From JBBTTE01 sp038064395 (GTDB lineage Bacteria > Patescibacteriota > Saccharimonadia > Saccharimonadales > UBA4665): 64,000 bases of DNA. Positions 1 through 7,339 of this stretch are shown here, piece by piece. The stretch is taken from the NCBI GenBank assembly GCA_038064395.1, contig JBBTTE010000008.1, forward strand, positions 5,909 to 69,908, written 5' to 3'. Numbering within the stretch: the first letter of the stretch is position 1; every line of letters starts with the position of its first letter. The translations under genes and the position numbers were made by a program. The notes beneath the pieces are model-generated. The model saw nothing but the letters and a program-made list of their open reading frames with translations, was not told the DNA's origin and searched no databases.

Positions 1-185
1 TCACCATGTTGGAATTCCTAGTAGCTGCCCTGCAGGCTTACATATTCACAATTCTTAGTACCATGTACCTAGCCATCGCGGTCAACCACGCTGCCGAGCA
101 CGCTCGTCACGATGACTTGACCGAGGATGACGTTCCTGAAACAATAGGGGTAACAACCCGCGCGGGCGTTCATGGGCAGGCTTAG
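1..185 (+). CDS. atpB: ATP synthase F0 subunit a, C-terminal fragment
   Basis: This is the last 60 residues of an open reading frame that enters from the left edge (frame starts at base 3) and stops with TAG at 183-185. It contains the final transmembrane helix of subunit a, with the family-typical LQAYIFTILSTMYL stretch, followed by a polar tail rich in Asp, Glu and Thr. Subunit a forms the two proton half-channels beside the c ring. Its position just before atpE matches the usual F-type ATP synthase operon. The essential Arg helix lies outside the window and cannot be checked. Confidence 0.9.
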   Translation, partial: TMLEFLVAALQAYIFTILSTMYLAIAVNHAAEHARHDDLTEDDVPETIGVTTRAGVHGQA

Positions 186-235
186 GTTTGGTCTAGATAA
201 TAATGTTAAACGTAATAAGGAGTTAATTAAATAAT

Positions 236-466
236 ATGGCAATCTTCGCAGAAGCAGTCAACACAGCAATTATCGGCAAAGGTCTTATGATCGGTGGCGG
301 TTTTATCGGTCCAGCTATCGGTATCGGTCTAATCGGCGGCAGCTACCTGCAGGCCGTTGGTCGTAACCCAGAAGCAGCTAAGTTCCTAGGTCAAGCTTTG
401 ATCTTCGTAGCTATCGTAGAGCTATTCGGTCTACTAGCCTTCGCTTCAATCTTCATCGTTAAATAA
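236..466 (+). CDS. atpE: ATP synthase F0 subunit c
   Basis: This 76-residue hairpin protein builds the rotating c ring in the membrane. Helix 1 carries the Gly-rich packing motif and ends at the polar loop RNPEA (43-47). Helix 2 carries the ion-binding carboxylate Glu62. At the position of Gln32 in the sodium-binding Ilyobacter c subunit there is Ile30, and Glu62 is followed by Leu rather than Ser/Thr, so the ring is predicted to carry protons and not sodium. An AAGGAG ribosome binding site lies near 217-222. The short N-terminus and total length are normal for the family. Confidence 0.97.
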   Translation: MAIFAEAVNTAIIGKGLMIGGGFIGPAIGIGLIGGSYLQAVGRNPEAAKFLGQALIFVAIVELFGLLAFASIFIVK

Positions 467-484
467 GGAATAGATATTCAAAGA

Positions 485-1018
485 ATGATTCAACCAATAA
501 CAAACTTCGCAGAAAGCTCATCAGGACTCGGCGCTCTTGGCGTTGACGGTCAGGCTTTTGTGATCCAGTTCATCACTTTTGTGTTGGCTTTCTTAATACT
601 GAAGCGCTTCGCCTTCAAGCCGATCATCAAGGTCATGGCCGAACGTCGTGAAGTCATCGAGAGCGGCGTTAAGCTTGGCGAAGAAATGAAGCAAGAACGT
701 GCCAAGCTAGACTCTGAAGTCGAAAAGGCTTTACATGAAGCTCGTCAGGAAGCTGACGGCATCATTGCCGGCGCTCAAGACACCGGTCGTCAATCAGTTC
801 GCGAAGCCGAGGACAAGGCTCGTGAGAAGGCTGCGGGTATTCTCAAGGAAGCAGATTCGCGCATTGCCACAGATACAGCTCGAGCCCGTAAGCAGCTCGA
901 GAAGGAATTAGTCGGTCTCATCTCTGATGCCACAGAGGTAATCATTGACGAGAAGATTGACGCCAAGAAAGACTCAGCTCTCATAGAGCGTGCCTTGAAA
1001 GGTCGTGTCTCAGCATGA
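485..1018 (+). CDS. atpF: ATP synthase F0 subunit b
   Basis: This 177-residue protein forms the peripheral stalk that holds F1 still against the rotor. One transmembrane helix (about residues 23-41) is followed by a long, highly charged Ala/Glu/Lys/Arg helix expected to dimerise as a right-handed coiled coil. Length is close to the usual 155-175. It sits 18 bp after atpE and overlaps atpH by four bases (ATGA at 1015-1018), so the two are translationally coupled. Only one b gene is visible, so the stalk is probably a homodimer. Confidence 0.95.
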   Translation: MIQPITNFAESSSGLGALGVDGQAFVIQFITFVLAFLILKRFAFKPIIKVMAERREVIESGVKLGEEMKQERAKLDSEVEKALHEARQEADGIIAGAQDTGRQSVREAEDKAREKAAGILKEADSRIATDTARARKQLEKELVGLISDATEVIIDEKIDAKKDSALIERALKGRVSA

Positions 1019-1419
1019 AAGCCCCGAGGACTCGCATCGCCAGCACTATCGCCGATAAGACTCTTAAGTCGGGCAGCTCCAAGCAGCTCAGCCAGGAGAT
1101 AGCGGCATATTTGCTGAGCGAACGTCGAGTCAATGAGCTTGATTCGATATTACGTGATGTCCAAGGTGATTGGGCCAAGGCAGGCATTGTGGACGTAATC
1201 GCTAGTAGCGCTTTCCCTATTGCGCCTGTTGCTAAGGCCGACATCACCAAGCAGATTAAGCAGCTTTATCCTGACGCCAAGCAGATTATTATTACTGAGG
1301 TACGTGACCCAGAAGTAATTGGCGGCGTTAAGTTAATGCTGGCTGACAAGCAGCTAGATCTTACGGTCGAGGCGCAATTGAATAAGTTTAAACAGTTAAC
1401 TACCGTAGCGGAAGCATAG
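1015..1419 (+). CDS. atpH: ATP synthase F1 subunit delta, short form
   Basis: The delta subunit links the peripheral stalk to the top of F1. The C-terminal part shows the family signature around DPEVIGGVKLMLADKQLDLT (residues 100-119) and the closing basic helix. The protein is only 134 residues, against about 175-180 in typical bacteria. The shortage lies in the N-terminal helical domain that normally binds the alpha N-termini. The start is fixed by the ATGA overlap with atpF, and no upstream extension is available in frame, so the shortening looks real. Confidence 0.9.
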   Translation: MKAPRTRIASTIADKTLKSGSSKQLSQEIAAYLLSERRVNELDSILRDVQGDWAKAGIVDVIASSAFPIAPVAKADITKQIKQLYPDAKQIIITEVRDPEVIGGVKLMLADKQLDLTVEAQLNKFKQLTTVAEA

Positions 1420-1435
1420 AAAGGAACCAAATAAA

Positions 1436-2986
1436 GTGCCAGACCTATCCATAACAGAATTATCAGACGACATACGAGCGGCGATTGCCGAACTCAAGCA
1501 ACGTCCAGACATTGAGGACGTAGGTGTTGTTACCCGTGTTGGTGACGGCATTGCTTGGATTTACGGCCTAAGTAAGGCTGGTTATAACGAAATGCTCGAA
1601 ATCGATGGCACAAGTGGCCAAAAGGTCACTGCCTTCGCCTTCAACCTTGGCGAAGATGAAATCGGCGCCGTGCTTCTCGGTGAAGACACTGAAGTCAAAG
1701 CCGGTGCTAGCGTTCGCCTAAGTGGTAGCGTTCTAGAAATCCCTGTCGGTCCAGAAATGGTCGGCCGTGTCGTCGACCCACTAGGCAATCCTTTGGATGG
1801 CCTAGGTCCGATCAAGACCAAGCTGAAGAGTCGTCTTGAGCGCCAAGCTCCAGATGTATTGTCTCGTAAGAGCGTTCATGAACCACTCATGACAGGTATT
1901 ATGGCAGTCGATGCCACTGTGCCGATTGGCCGTGGTCAGCGTGAGCTAATCATTGGTGACCGCCAGACCGGTAAGACAGCTATTGTAGTTGACACTATGG
2001 TCAACCAGGCTCGTCAGAAGACCGGCGTTATTAATGTCTATGTCGCCATTGGTCAGAAGCTATCTAAGATTGCTGCCTTGCAAGAGCGTCTTAAGCGCGA
2101 GGGTGTGATGGATCAGACAATTATTGTTGCTACCGGTCCGTCCGACCCCGCAGCCATGCTTTACTTGGCGCCATATGCTGGTTGTGCAATGGGTGAATAC
2201 TTCCGCGACAACAAGCAGCACGCTCTAATCATCTATGATGACCTATCCAAGCACGCTGCTGCCTACCGCCAAATGTCACTACTGCTTCGACGCCCACCAG
2301 GACGCGAAGCTTATCCCGGTGATGTGTTCTACATTCACTCCCGCTTGCTAGAGCGTTCGGCCAAGCTAAGTGATAAGTTAGGCGGAGGCTCATTGACTGC
2401 CTTGCCGATCATCGAAACCCAAGCTGGCGACATCAGTGCCTACATACCGACCAACGTGATCTCGATTACTGACGGACAGGTCTTCCTAGAAACTAACCTG
2501 TTCTATCAGGGTATTCGCCCAGCTATTTCGGTCGGTCTATCGGTCTCCCGTGTCGGTGGCTCAGCACAGACTAAGGCTATTAAGGCAGTTGGTGGTAGCC
2601 TCAAGCTGGAGCTAGCCCAGTTCCGCGAATTAGCGGCCTTCTCTCAGTTCTCAACTGATCTCGACCCAGAAACTCGTCAGATAATCGAGCGTGGTCAGCG
2701 TTTGACAGAGCTGCTTAAGCAGGCTCAGTTTAGCCCTTACTCAATCTGGGAAATGTACTCTACGCTTTACGCTGCTAACAAAGGTATTTTTGACGCTATC
2801 CCACTTGAAAAGGTTAAGCCAGCCGAAGAAGCCCTACACCGCGAACTTAAGAGCAAGCATGCTAAGTTAATCGATGCTTTGAACACTGGCGATAAGCCAA
2901 CTGACGCTCAGAACGAAGCCCTACTTAAGGTAGCTAAGACAATAGCTAGCAGCTACAAGTCCGCTAAGAAAGCTGATAAGGAGTAA
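1436..2986 (+). CDS. atpA: ATP synthase F1 subunit alpha
   Basis: This is the 516-residue non-catalytic nucleotide-binding subunit of F1. The N-terminal beta barrel is followed by Walker A GDRQTGKT at 174-181, and the family signature region SRVGGSAQTKAIKAVGGSLK is intact. The start is GTG at 1436, preceded by an AAGGAA ribosome binding site 10 bases upstream. Length is normal (about 500-515). It lies 16 bp after atpH and 6 bp before atpG in the operon. Confidence 0.97.
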   Translation: MPDLSITELSDDIRAAIAELKQRPDIEDVGVVTRVGDGIAWIYGLSKAGYNEMLEIDGTSGQKVTAFAFNLGEDEIGAVLLGEDTEVKAGASVRLSGSVLEIPVGPEMVGRVVDPLGNPLDGLGPIKTKLKSRLERQAPDVLSRKSVHEPLMTGIMAVDATVPIGRGQRELIIGDRQTGKTAIVVDTMVNQARQKTGVINVYVAIGQKLSKIAALQERLKREGVMDQTIIVATGPSDPAAMLYLAPYAGCAMGEYFRDNKQHALIIYDDLSKHAAAYRQMSLLLRRPPGREAYPGDVFYIHSRLLERSAKLSDKLGGGSLTALPIIETQAGDISAYIPTNVISITDGQVFLETNLFYQGIRPAISVGLSVSRVGGSAQTKAIKAVGGSLKLELAQFRELAAFSQFSTDLDPETRQIIERGQRLTELLKQAQFSPYSIWEMYSTLYAANKGIFDAIPLEKVKPAEEALHRELKSKHAKLIDALNTGDKPTDAQNEALLKVAKTIASSYKSAKKADKE

Positions 2987-2992
2987 TAGACC

Positions 2993-3859
2993 TTGGCAAG
3001 CACGATCGCACTCAAAAGACGCATTACCTCGATTCGAGGTACCCGTCAGATTACTAAGGCCATGGAACTGGTCTCGGCCAGCAAACTGCGCCGTGCTCAA
3101 GAGTACGCTGCAGCCAGTCGTGAGTATCGTGACCTAGCCTATGATCTGTTGAGGCGCCTTAACTCTATTAGCGAAGTTGAGCGTCAACCGCTATTCCGCA
3201 AACGACCAGTCAAGAATCGCCTGTACGTGGTTGTTACAAGTAACACTGGTCTAGCTGGTGCTTACAACGCCAACACCCTGAAGTCTCTGACTACGAGTTT
3301 GCGCCGTGACCGTGCCGACAAGGTTAAGAGTCACGTCGTCACCATTGGCAGCAAGGGTGCTAACTTCGTTCGTCGCCTCGGTGATGTCAATCTGTTAGCG
3401 GCCTATCCGCCATTTGGTGATAACCCAACTGCAAATGACGTTCGACCAATCCTCAATACCGTAATGGAGCAATACAAGACCGAAGCCGTCGACGAGATTG
3501 TGATTCTTTACACTCAGTTCAAGTCAACTATCGTCCAGGTGTCGCAGACCCAACAGCTTCTACCTGCACCATTACTTGATAACGATAGCGAGTCATTGCC
3601 AATCAGTAACTTCGAACCTGATGTCGAGACAGTTGTTGACCAAGTCACCACTCGACTTATTGAAGCCCAGATTTGGCAAGCAGTTCTAGAGAGCTTAGCT
3701 TCCGAGCATGCTATGCGCATGCTAGCCACCAAGAACGCTACCGATAACGCCAACGACCTGATCAAGGACTATACCTTGGAACTTAACACCGCCCGTCAAG
3801 CCGCCATTACCCAAGAATTGGCTGAAATATCAGGCGGCGCGGAAGCATTAAACGGATAA
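2993..3859 (+). CDS. atpG: ATP synthase F1 subunit gamma
   Basis: This 288-residue protein is the central rotor shaft. The N-terminal helix has the expected signature (IALKRRITSIRGTRQITKAM) and the C-terminal helix ends with Asn/Thr/Arg-rich sequence (ELNTARQAAITQELAEI) that rotates inside the alpha3beta3 hexamer. The start is TTG at 2993, just after AAGGAG at the end of atpA, which is why this start is preferred. Length matches the family. Confidence 0.96.
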   Translation: MASTIALKRRITSIRGTRQITKAMELVSASKLRRAQEYAAASREYRDLAYDLLRRLNSISEVERQPLFRKRPVKNRLYVVVTSNTGLAGAYNANTLKSLTTSLRRDRADKVKSHVVTIGSKGANFVRRLGDVNLLAAYPPFGDNPTANDVRPILNTVMEQYKTEAVDEIVILYTQFKSTIVQVSQTQQLLPAPLLDNDSESLPISNFEPDVETVVDQVTTRLIEAQIWQAVLESLASEHAMRMLATKNATDNANDLIKDYTLELNTARQAAITQELAEISGGAEALNG

Positions 3860-3886
3860 TCCAGAGAGACTAAAGAAGGAGAACAT

Positions 3887-5287
3887 ATGGCATCGTCAAC
3901 CAAACAACAAACTAAATCAGGCAAGATCACCCAGATTGTTGGTGTCGTCGTTGATATCGAATTCAGCACAGGCAACTTGCCAGCTATTTATAACGCCCTG
4001 ACAGTCGAACTAGACGGTAAGCAAGTAACTCTAGAAGTTGCTCAGCACCTTAGCGAATCAAACATTCGTGCGATTGCTCTAAGCTCAACTGATGGTCTAG
4101 AGCGCGGCGCTATCGTTAGCGACACTGGTGCACCTATTAGCGTGCCAACTGGTGACGAAACTCTCGGTCGTATGTTCAACGTAATTGGCGAGCCAATTGA
4201 CGGCAAAGGTGGCAACTTCAAGACCAAGGCACCTATTCACCGTGCTCCACCGCCACTTATTGACCAGTCTGGCAGTGTTGAGATCATGGAAACAGGTATT
4301 AAGGTCATCGACCTGATCTGTCCTATGACCAAGGGTGGTAAGGCAGGACTTTTCGGTGGTGCTGGTGTCGGTAAGACCGTTCTTATCCAAGAGCTTATTA
4401 ACAACATTGCTAAGTTCCACTCTGGTTACTCTGTTTTTGCTGGTGTCGGTGAACGTACCCGTGAAGGTAACGATCTGTACTACGAAATGGAAGAATCAGG
4501 CGTACTTAAGAACACTTCCCTAGTCTTCGGCCAGATGAATGAACCCCCAGGTGCTCGTTTGCGTGTTGCCTTGAGTGCTCTAACGATTGCTGAGAGTTTC
4601 CGTGACAAAGGTAGCGACGTGCTGTTATTCGTTGACAACATTTTCCGTTACACCCAAGCCGGTGCTGAGGTTTCAGCCCTACTTGGTCGTTTGCCATCAG
4701 CTGTAGGTTACCAGCCTAACCTAGCGCAAGAAATGGGCCAGTTGCAGGAACGTATTACCTCGACTCGTGAAGGCTCCGTAACCTCTATTCAAGCTGTTTA
4801 TGTGCCTGCTGACGACCTTACTGACCCAGCTCCAGCCACAACCTTCGCCCACCTTGACTCAACTATCTCACTTAACCGTGCCCTAACAGAGATCGGTATC
4901 TATCCCGCAGTCGACCCACTAGACTCTAGCTCGACTATTCTTGACCCCGAGATCGTCGGCGAAGAGCACTATAACGTCGCTCGTGAGGTTCAACGTGTCT
5001 TGCAGCGTTACAAGGACCTACAAGACATTATTGCGATTCTTGGTATGGAGGAGCTCTCCGAAGATGACAAGCAGCTAGTGGCTCGTGCGCGTCGTATACA
5101 GCGTTTCTTGAGTCAGCCGTTCTTCGTGGCCGAGCAGTTTACTAACAACCCTGGTCAATACGTTAAGCTATCCGACACAATTCAAGGCTTCAAAGAGATC
5201 CTTGAGGGTAAACACGATGATAAGCCAGAAAGCGCCTTCTACCTTAAGGGTGGCATCAAGGACGTAATTAAGGCTGGAGCTAAGTAA
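3887..5287 (+). CDS. atpD: ATP synthase F1 subunit beta
   Basis: This 466-residue catalytic subunit makes or hydrolyses ATP. Walker A GGAGVGKT is at 157-164, the catalytic glutamate is in GERTREGNDLYYEM (188-201), and the Walker B region reads VLLFVDNIFRYTQAG. The DELSEED-like loop is present as MEELSEDD. A strong AAGGAG ribosome binding site precedes ATG 3887. Only 27 bp separate it from atpG. All catalytic residues I can check are present, so this is an active enzyme. Confidence 0.98.
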   Translation: MASSTKQQTKSGKITQIVGVVVDIEFSTGNLPAIYNALTVELDGKQVTLEVAQHLSESNIRAIALSSTDGLERGAIVSDTGAPISVPTGDETLGRMFNVIGEPIDGKGGNFKTKAPIHRAPPPLIDQSGSVEIMETGIKVIDLICPMTKGGKAGLFGGAGVGKTVLIQELINNIAKFHSGYSVFAGVGERTREGNDLYYEMEESGVLKNTSLVFGQMNEPPGARLRVALSALTIAESFRDKGSDVLLFVDNIFRYTQAGAEVSALLGRLPSAVGYQPNLAQEMGQLQERITSTREGSVTSIQAVYVPADDLTDPAPATTFAHLDSTISLNRALTEIGIYPAVDPLDSSSTILDPEIVGEEHYNVAREVQRVLQRYKDLQDIIAILGMEELSEDDKQLVARARRIQRFLSQPFFVAEQFTNNPGQYVKLSDTIQGFKEILEGKHDDKPESAFYLKGGIKDVIKAGAK

Positions 5288-5289
5288 AA

Positions 5290-5715
5290 GTGTTTCACTT
5301 CCAGTTAGTCAGTATTAGTGGCAAGAAGTTCGATGAGGACGTGCACGAAGTTATTCTGCCAACTCTCGATGGTGAAATTGGTGTTCTACAAGACCACATG
5401 CCACTTGTCAGTGTTGCTACTACAGGAGCAATTGCTATCAGACGCAATCCTAAGGATTCTGACGCTCAACGCGAGTACTTCGCTTCTAGCGGTGGTGTCG
5501 TTGAAGTCTCTGGTAACACCTTGCGTGTGCTAGTTGACGAAGCTGACAGCGCTGATGAGATCAACGAAGCCGAAGTTCAGAAGGCTCTAGATCGAGCCCA
5601 CAAGATGAAAGCCGAAGCCAAAGACGAGATAAGCCTAGAGCATGCTCAAACTCTAGTTGACCGTCAAGGCGTACGTTTGCACGTTGCTGGACTGAAGCGC
5701 CGAACTAAGCGCTAG
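5290..5715 (+). CDS. atpC: ATP synthase F1 subunit epsilon
   Basis: This 141-residue subunit has the N-terminal beta sandwich (signature LPTLDGEIGVLQDHMPLVS) and a C-terminal two-helix region rich in Ala, Lys and Glu, which in other bacteria acts as a ratchet that inhibits ATP hydrolysis. It starts with GTG at 5290, two bases after the atpD stop. It closes the operon; the next gene is convergent, only 6 bp away, and I see no clear hairpin terminator between them. Confidence 0.95.
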   Translation: MFHFQLVSISGKKFDEDVHEVILPTLDGEIGVLQDHMPLVSVATTGAIAIRRNPKDSDAQREYFASSGGVVEVSGNTLRVLVDEADSADEINEAEVQKALDRAHKMKAEAKDEISLEHAQTLVDRQGVRLHVAGLKRRTKR

Positions 5716-5721
5716 GATGTT

Positions 5722-6546
5722 CTAGGCCGCTATTTGCACCGGCAAAGGCTCATCGTCATGGTCTAGAATGTGAGCTAAGCGAATTGCTCCAAGACGCACA
5801 GCCATTGCATCCCAGAACTCCTCATTACTAATGTCTATAACGTCACGAACTGCGTCAGTTATTTCACCTATGTCTCCCATCGTACTTGCGTAGGCTGGTG
5901 TGCCGCTCGCATTGGCGTCGCGCACATCAAATGCTCGACCTTCTCTATAATCCACAAAGAAGCCAACTGGCGGGGAGCCTTCTTCTAGCGTTGCTGTCTG
6001 AATTGGTTTTCGTTGATGGTCACCTTGTTTCATTTCTTCTAATGCACGCTTAGGTATTTTGGGAATGAGTTTGTTCAGCAGCAAGCTTTTGCTCGCTTTG
6101 TGAATTAATTCGAAACTAGAAAAAGTAAGATCTGGCTTAAACTCTTTAGCACTTTCAAATACATCATCAGGCTCGACTGTTATGGTGTGAGTTATGGGCT
6201 CTTCATTGTTCTGCGCAGTACAAACATGATGATTGAGAAGCTCCACCCCGTACCTTTCACAAATCGTTGCGATTGAGCCAGTAAACTTGGGAAGCGTCTG
6301 ATTCTGTTTAATAAAAGAGCCCGACTTTCGGGCTTCTAAGACAGTGGCATAAATTGTTGATACTCCAGAGGCGCCAGCAGCTACTTGGCGGTAGAGCTGC
6401 GTATCCTCAAGCACCTCACAGGCTGGATGGGGTGCATTCTTGTCGATACACATCCATCTCACCGGCATCCCGGTTTGTGGCATGAATTCTCTGGAAAAAT
6501 CTCTCAAATTTACGCTTGCAACGCTAGGCTGCCCAGTTTCACTCAT
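5722..6546 (-). CDS. Unrecognised 274-residue protein
   Basis: I do not recognise this protein. It is soluble (no signal peptide or membrane segment), rich in Asp/Glu and His, with several Cys/His-containing stretches in the first half (for example CIDKNAPHPAC at 33-43 and NHHVCTAQNNEEP). It ends with a helical segment (EEFWDAMAVRLGAIRLAHIL). The gene is convergent to the ATP synthase operon, leaving 6 bp. A TATACT box lies 4 bases before ATG 6546 with a second TATAAA further upstream, so transcription probably starts close to the start codon. Confidence 0.7.
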   Translation of the reverse strand: MSETGQPSVASVNLRDFSREFMPQTGMPVRWMCIDKNAPHPACEVLEDTQLYRQVAAGASGVSTIYATVLEARKSGSFIKQNQTLPKFTGSIATICERYGVELLNHHVCTAQNNEEPITHTITVEPDDVFESAKEFKPDLTFSSFELIHKASKSLLLNKLIPKIPKRALEEMKQGDHQRKPIQTATLEEGSPPVGFFVDYREGRAFDVRDANASGTPAYASTMGDIGEITDAVRDVIDISNEEFWDAMAVRLGAIRLAHILDHDDEPLPVQIAA

Positions 6547-6793
6547 ATGAAGTATAACTTTTTATAAAATAAATTAAGACTTCAGCATAGCAAATTTGTA
6601 ATGAGTATGCAATATATATCACAAAATGTCGCCTAAATGGTATATAAAGTTGGTCAACAAACAATATTTCTGCTAGTATAATATCTTGAATTCATTAAAG
6701 GGTGTTCCTTTGCGGGTTTTGTGGCTGGTGGACTAAGCTGCGGCAGAGTTACATATTTATAAAATTTATAAAAAGTAGATAGATCAGTTTACT
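6547..6793. promoter_or_regulatory. AT-rich divergent intergenic region with long leader for the Hyf-like operon
   Basis: This 247-bp spacer separates the minus-strand unknown from the Hyf-like operon. A TATAAT box on the plus strand at about 6677-6682 would give a leader of roughly 105 nt. That leader contains a small inverted repeat (AAAGG...CCTTT around 6697-6712) and a G/T-rich stretch (about 6713-6745). No ribosome binding site is obvious before ATG 6794; a second AT-rich box (TATAAA near 6770) could place transcription closer. I cannot match the leader to any known riboswitch. Confidence 0.4.
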
Positions 6794-7339
6794 ATGCTTA
6801 CATTTGTGTCCAAAATCCTCACTACTCCCAAGCAGACTATAAAGTCTGCCGTCATAATGGAGACATCGGCTGAAGTCAGTGCTGTCGGTGCACAGGTAAA
6901 GAAAAAGATTGGTAGCTTGTTCGGTGGGTCGCTTGCTATCAGGCAAGTTGATGCAGGTTCTGATAACTCTTGCGAGAACGAGCTAGTGGCGCTCAGTAAT
7001 GTCTTCTATGACTGCGAGCGCTTTGGTATTCACTTCGTAGCATCACCTAGGCACGCTGACATGTTGATGGTAACTGGGCCTGTTACGAGAAATATGGCTG
7101 CTGCTCTAGTCAGCGCTTATGAGGCTACGCCGACACCTAAGCTTGTGGTAGCGGTCGGCGATGATGCTATAGATGGTGGTATCTTCAAGGGTAGCTATGC
7201 CGTACTTGATGGTGTTGATTCGGTCATCCCTGTCGATTATACGATTGCTGGCGATCCGCCAACGCCAACCGTTATATTACACTCATTGCTTGCGATCCTT
7301 GATGATCTTGAAGGAAAGACTCGGATCAAGAAGAAGTAA
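6794..7339 (+). CDS. NuoB/HyfI-like small subunit with Asp at Fe-S ligand positions
   Basis: This 181-residue protein belongs to the family of complex I NuoB and group 4 hydrogenase small subunits (HyfI, HycG), which normally hold one 4Fe-4S cluster. The fold signatures are clear: GSLAIRQVDAG (45-55), GGIFKGSYAVLDGVDSVIPVD (128-148) and the PP turn. The cluster ligands are mostly gone. The first Cys of the CxxC-like pair is Asp57 (DNSC, with Cys60 kept), the Cys of the GxCA motif is Asp124 (GDDA), and the Cys of GCPP is Asp154 (GDPP). The start could instead be Met22 (6857). It overlaps the next gene by one base. Confidence 0.85.
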   Translation: MLTFVSKILTTPKQTIKSAVIMETSAEVSAVGAQVKKKIGSLFGGSLAIRQVDAGSDNSCENELVALSNVFYDCERFGIHFVASPRHADMLMVTGPVTRNMAAALVSAYEATPTPKLVVAVGDDAIDGGIFKGSYAVLDGVDSVIPVDYTIAGDPPTPTVILHSLLAILDDLEGKTRIKKK

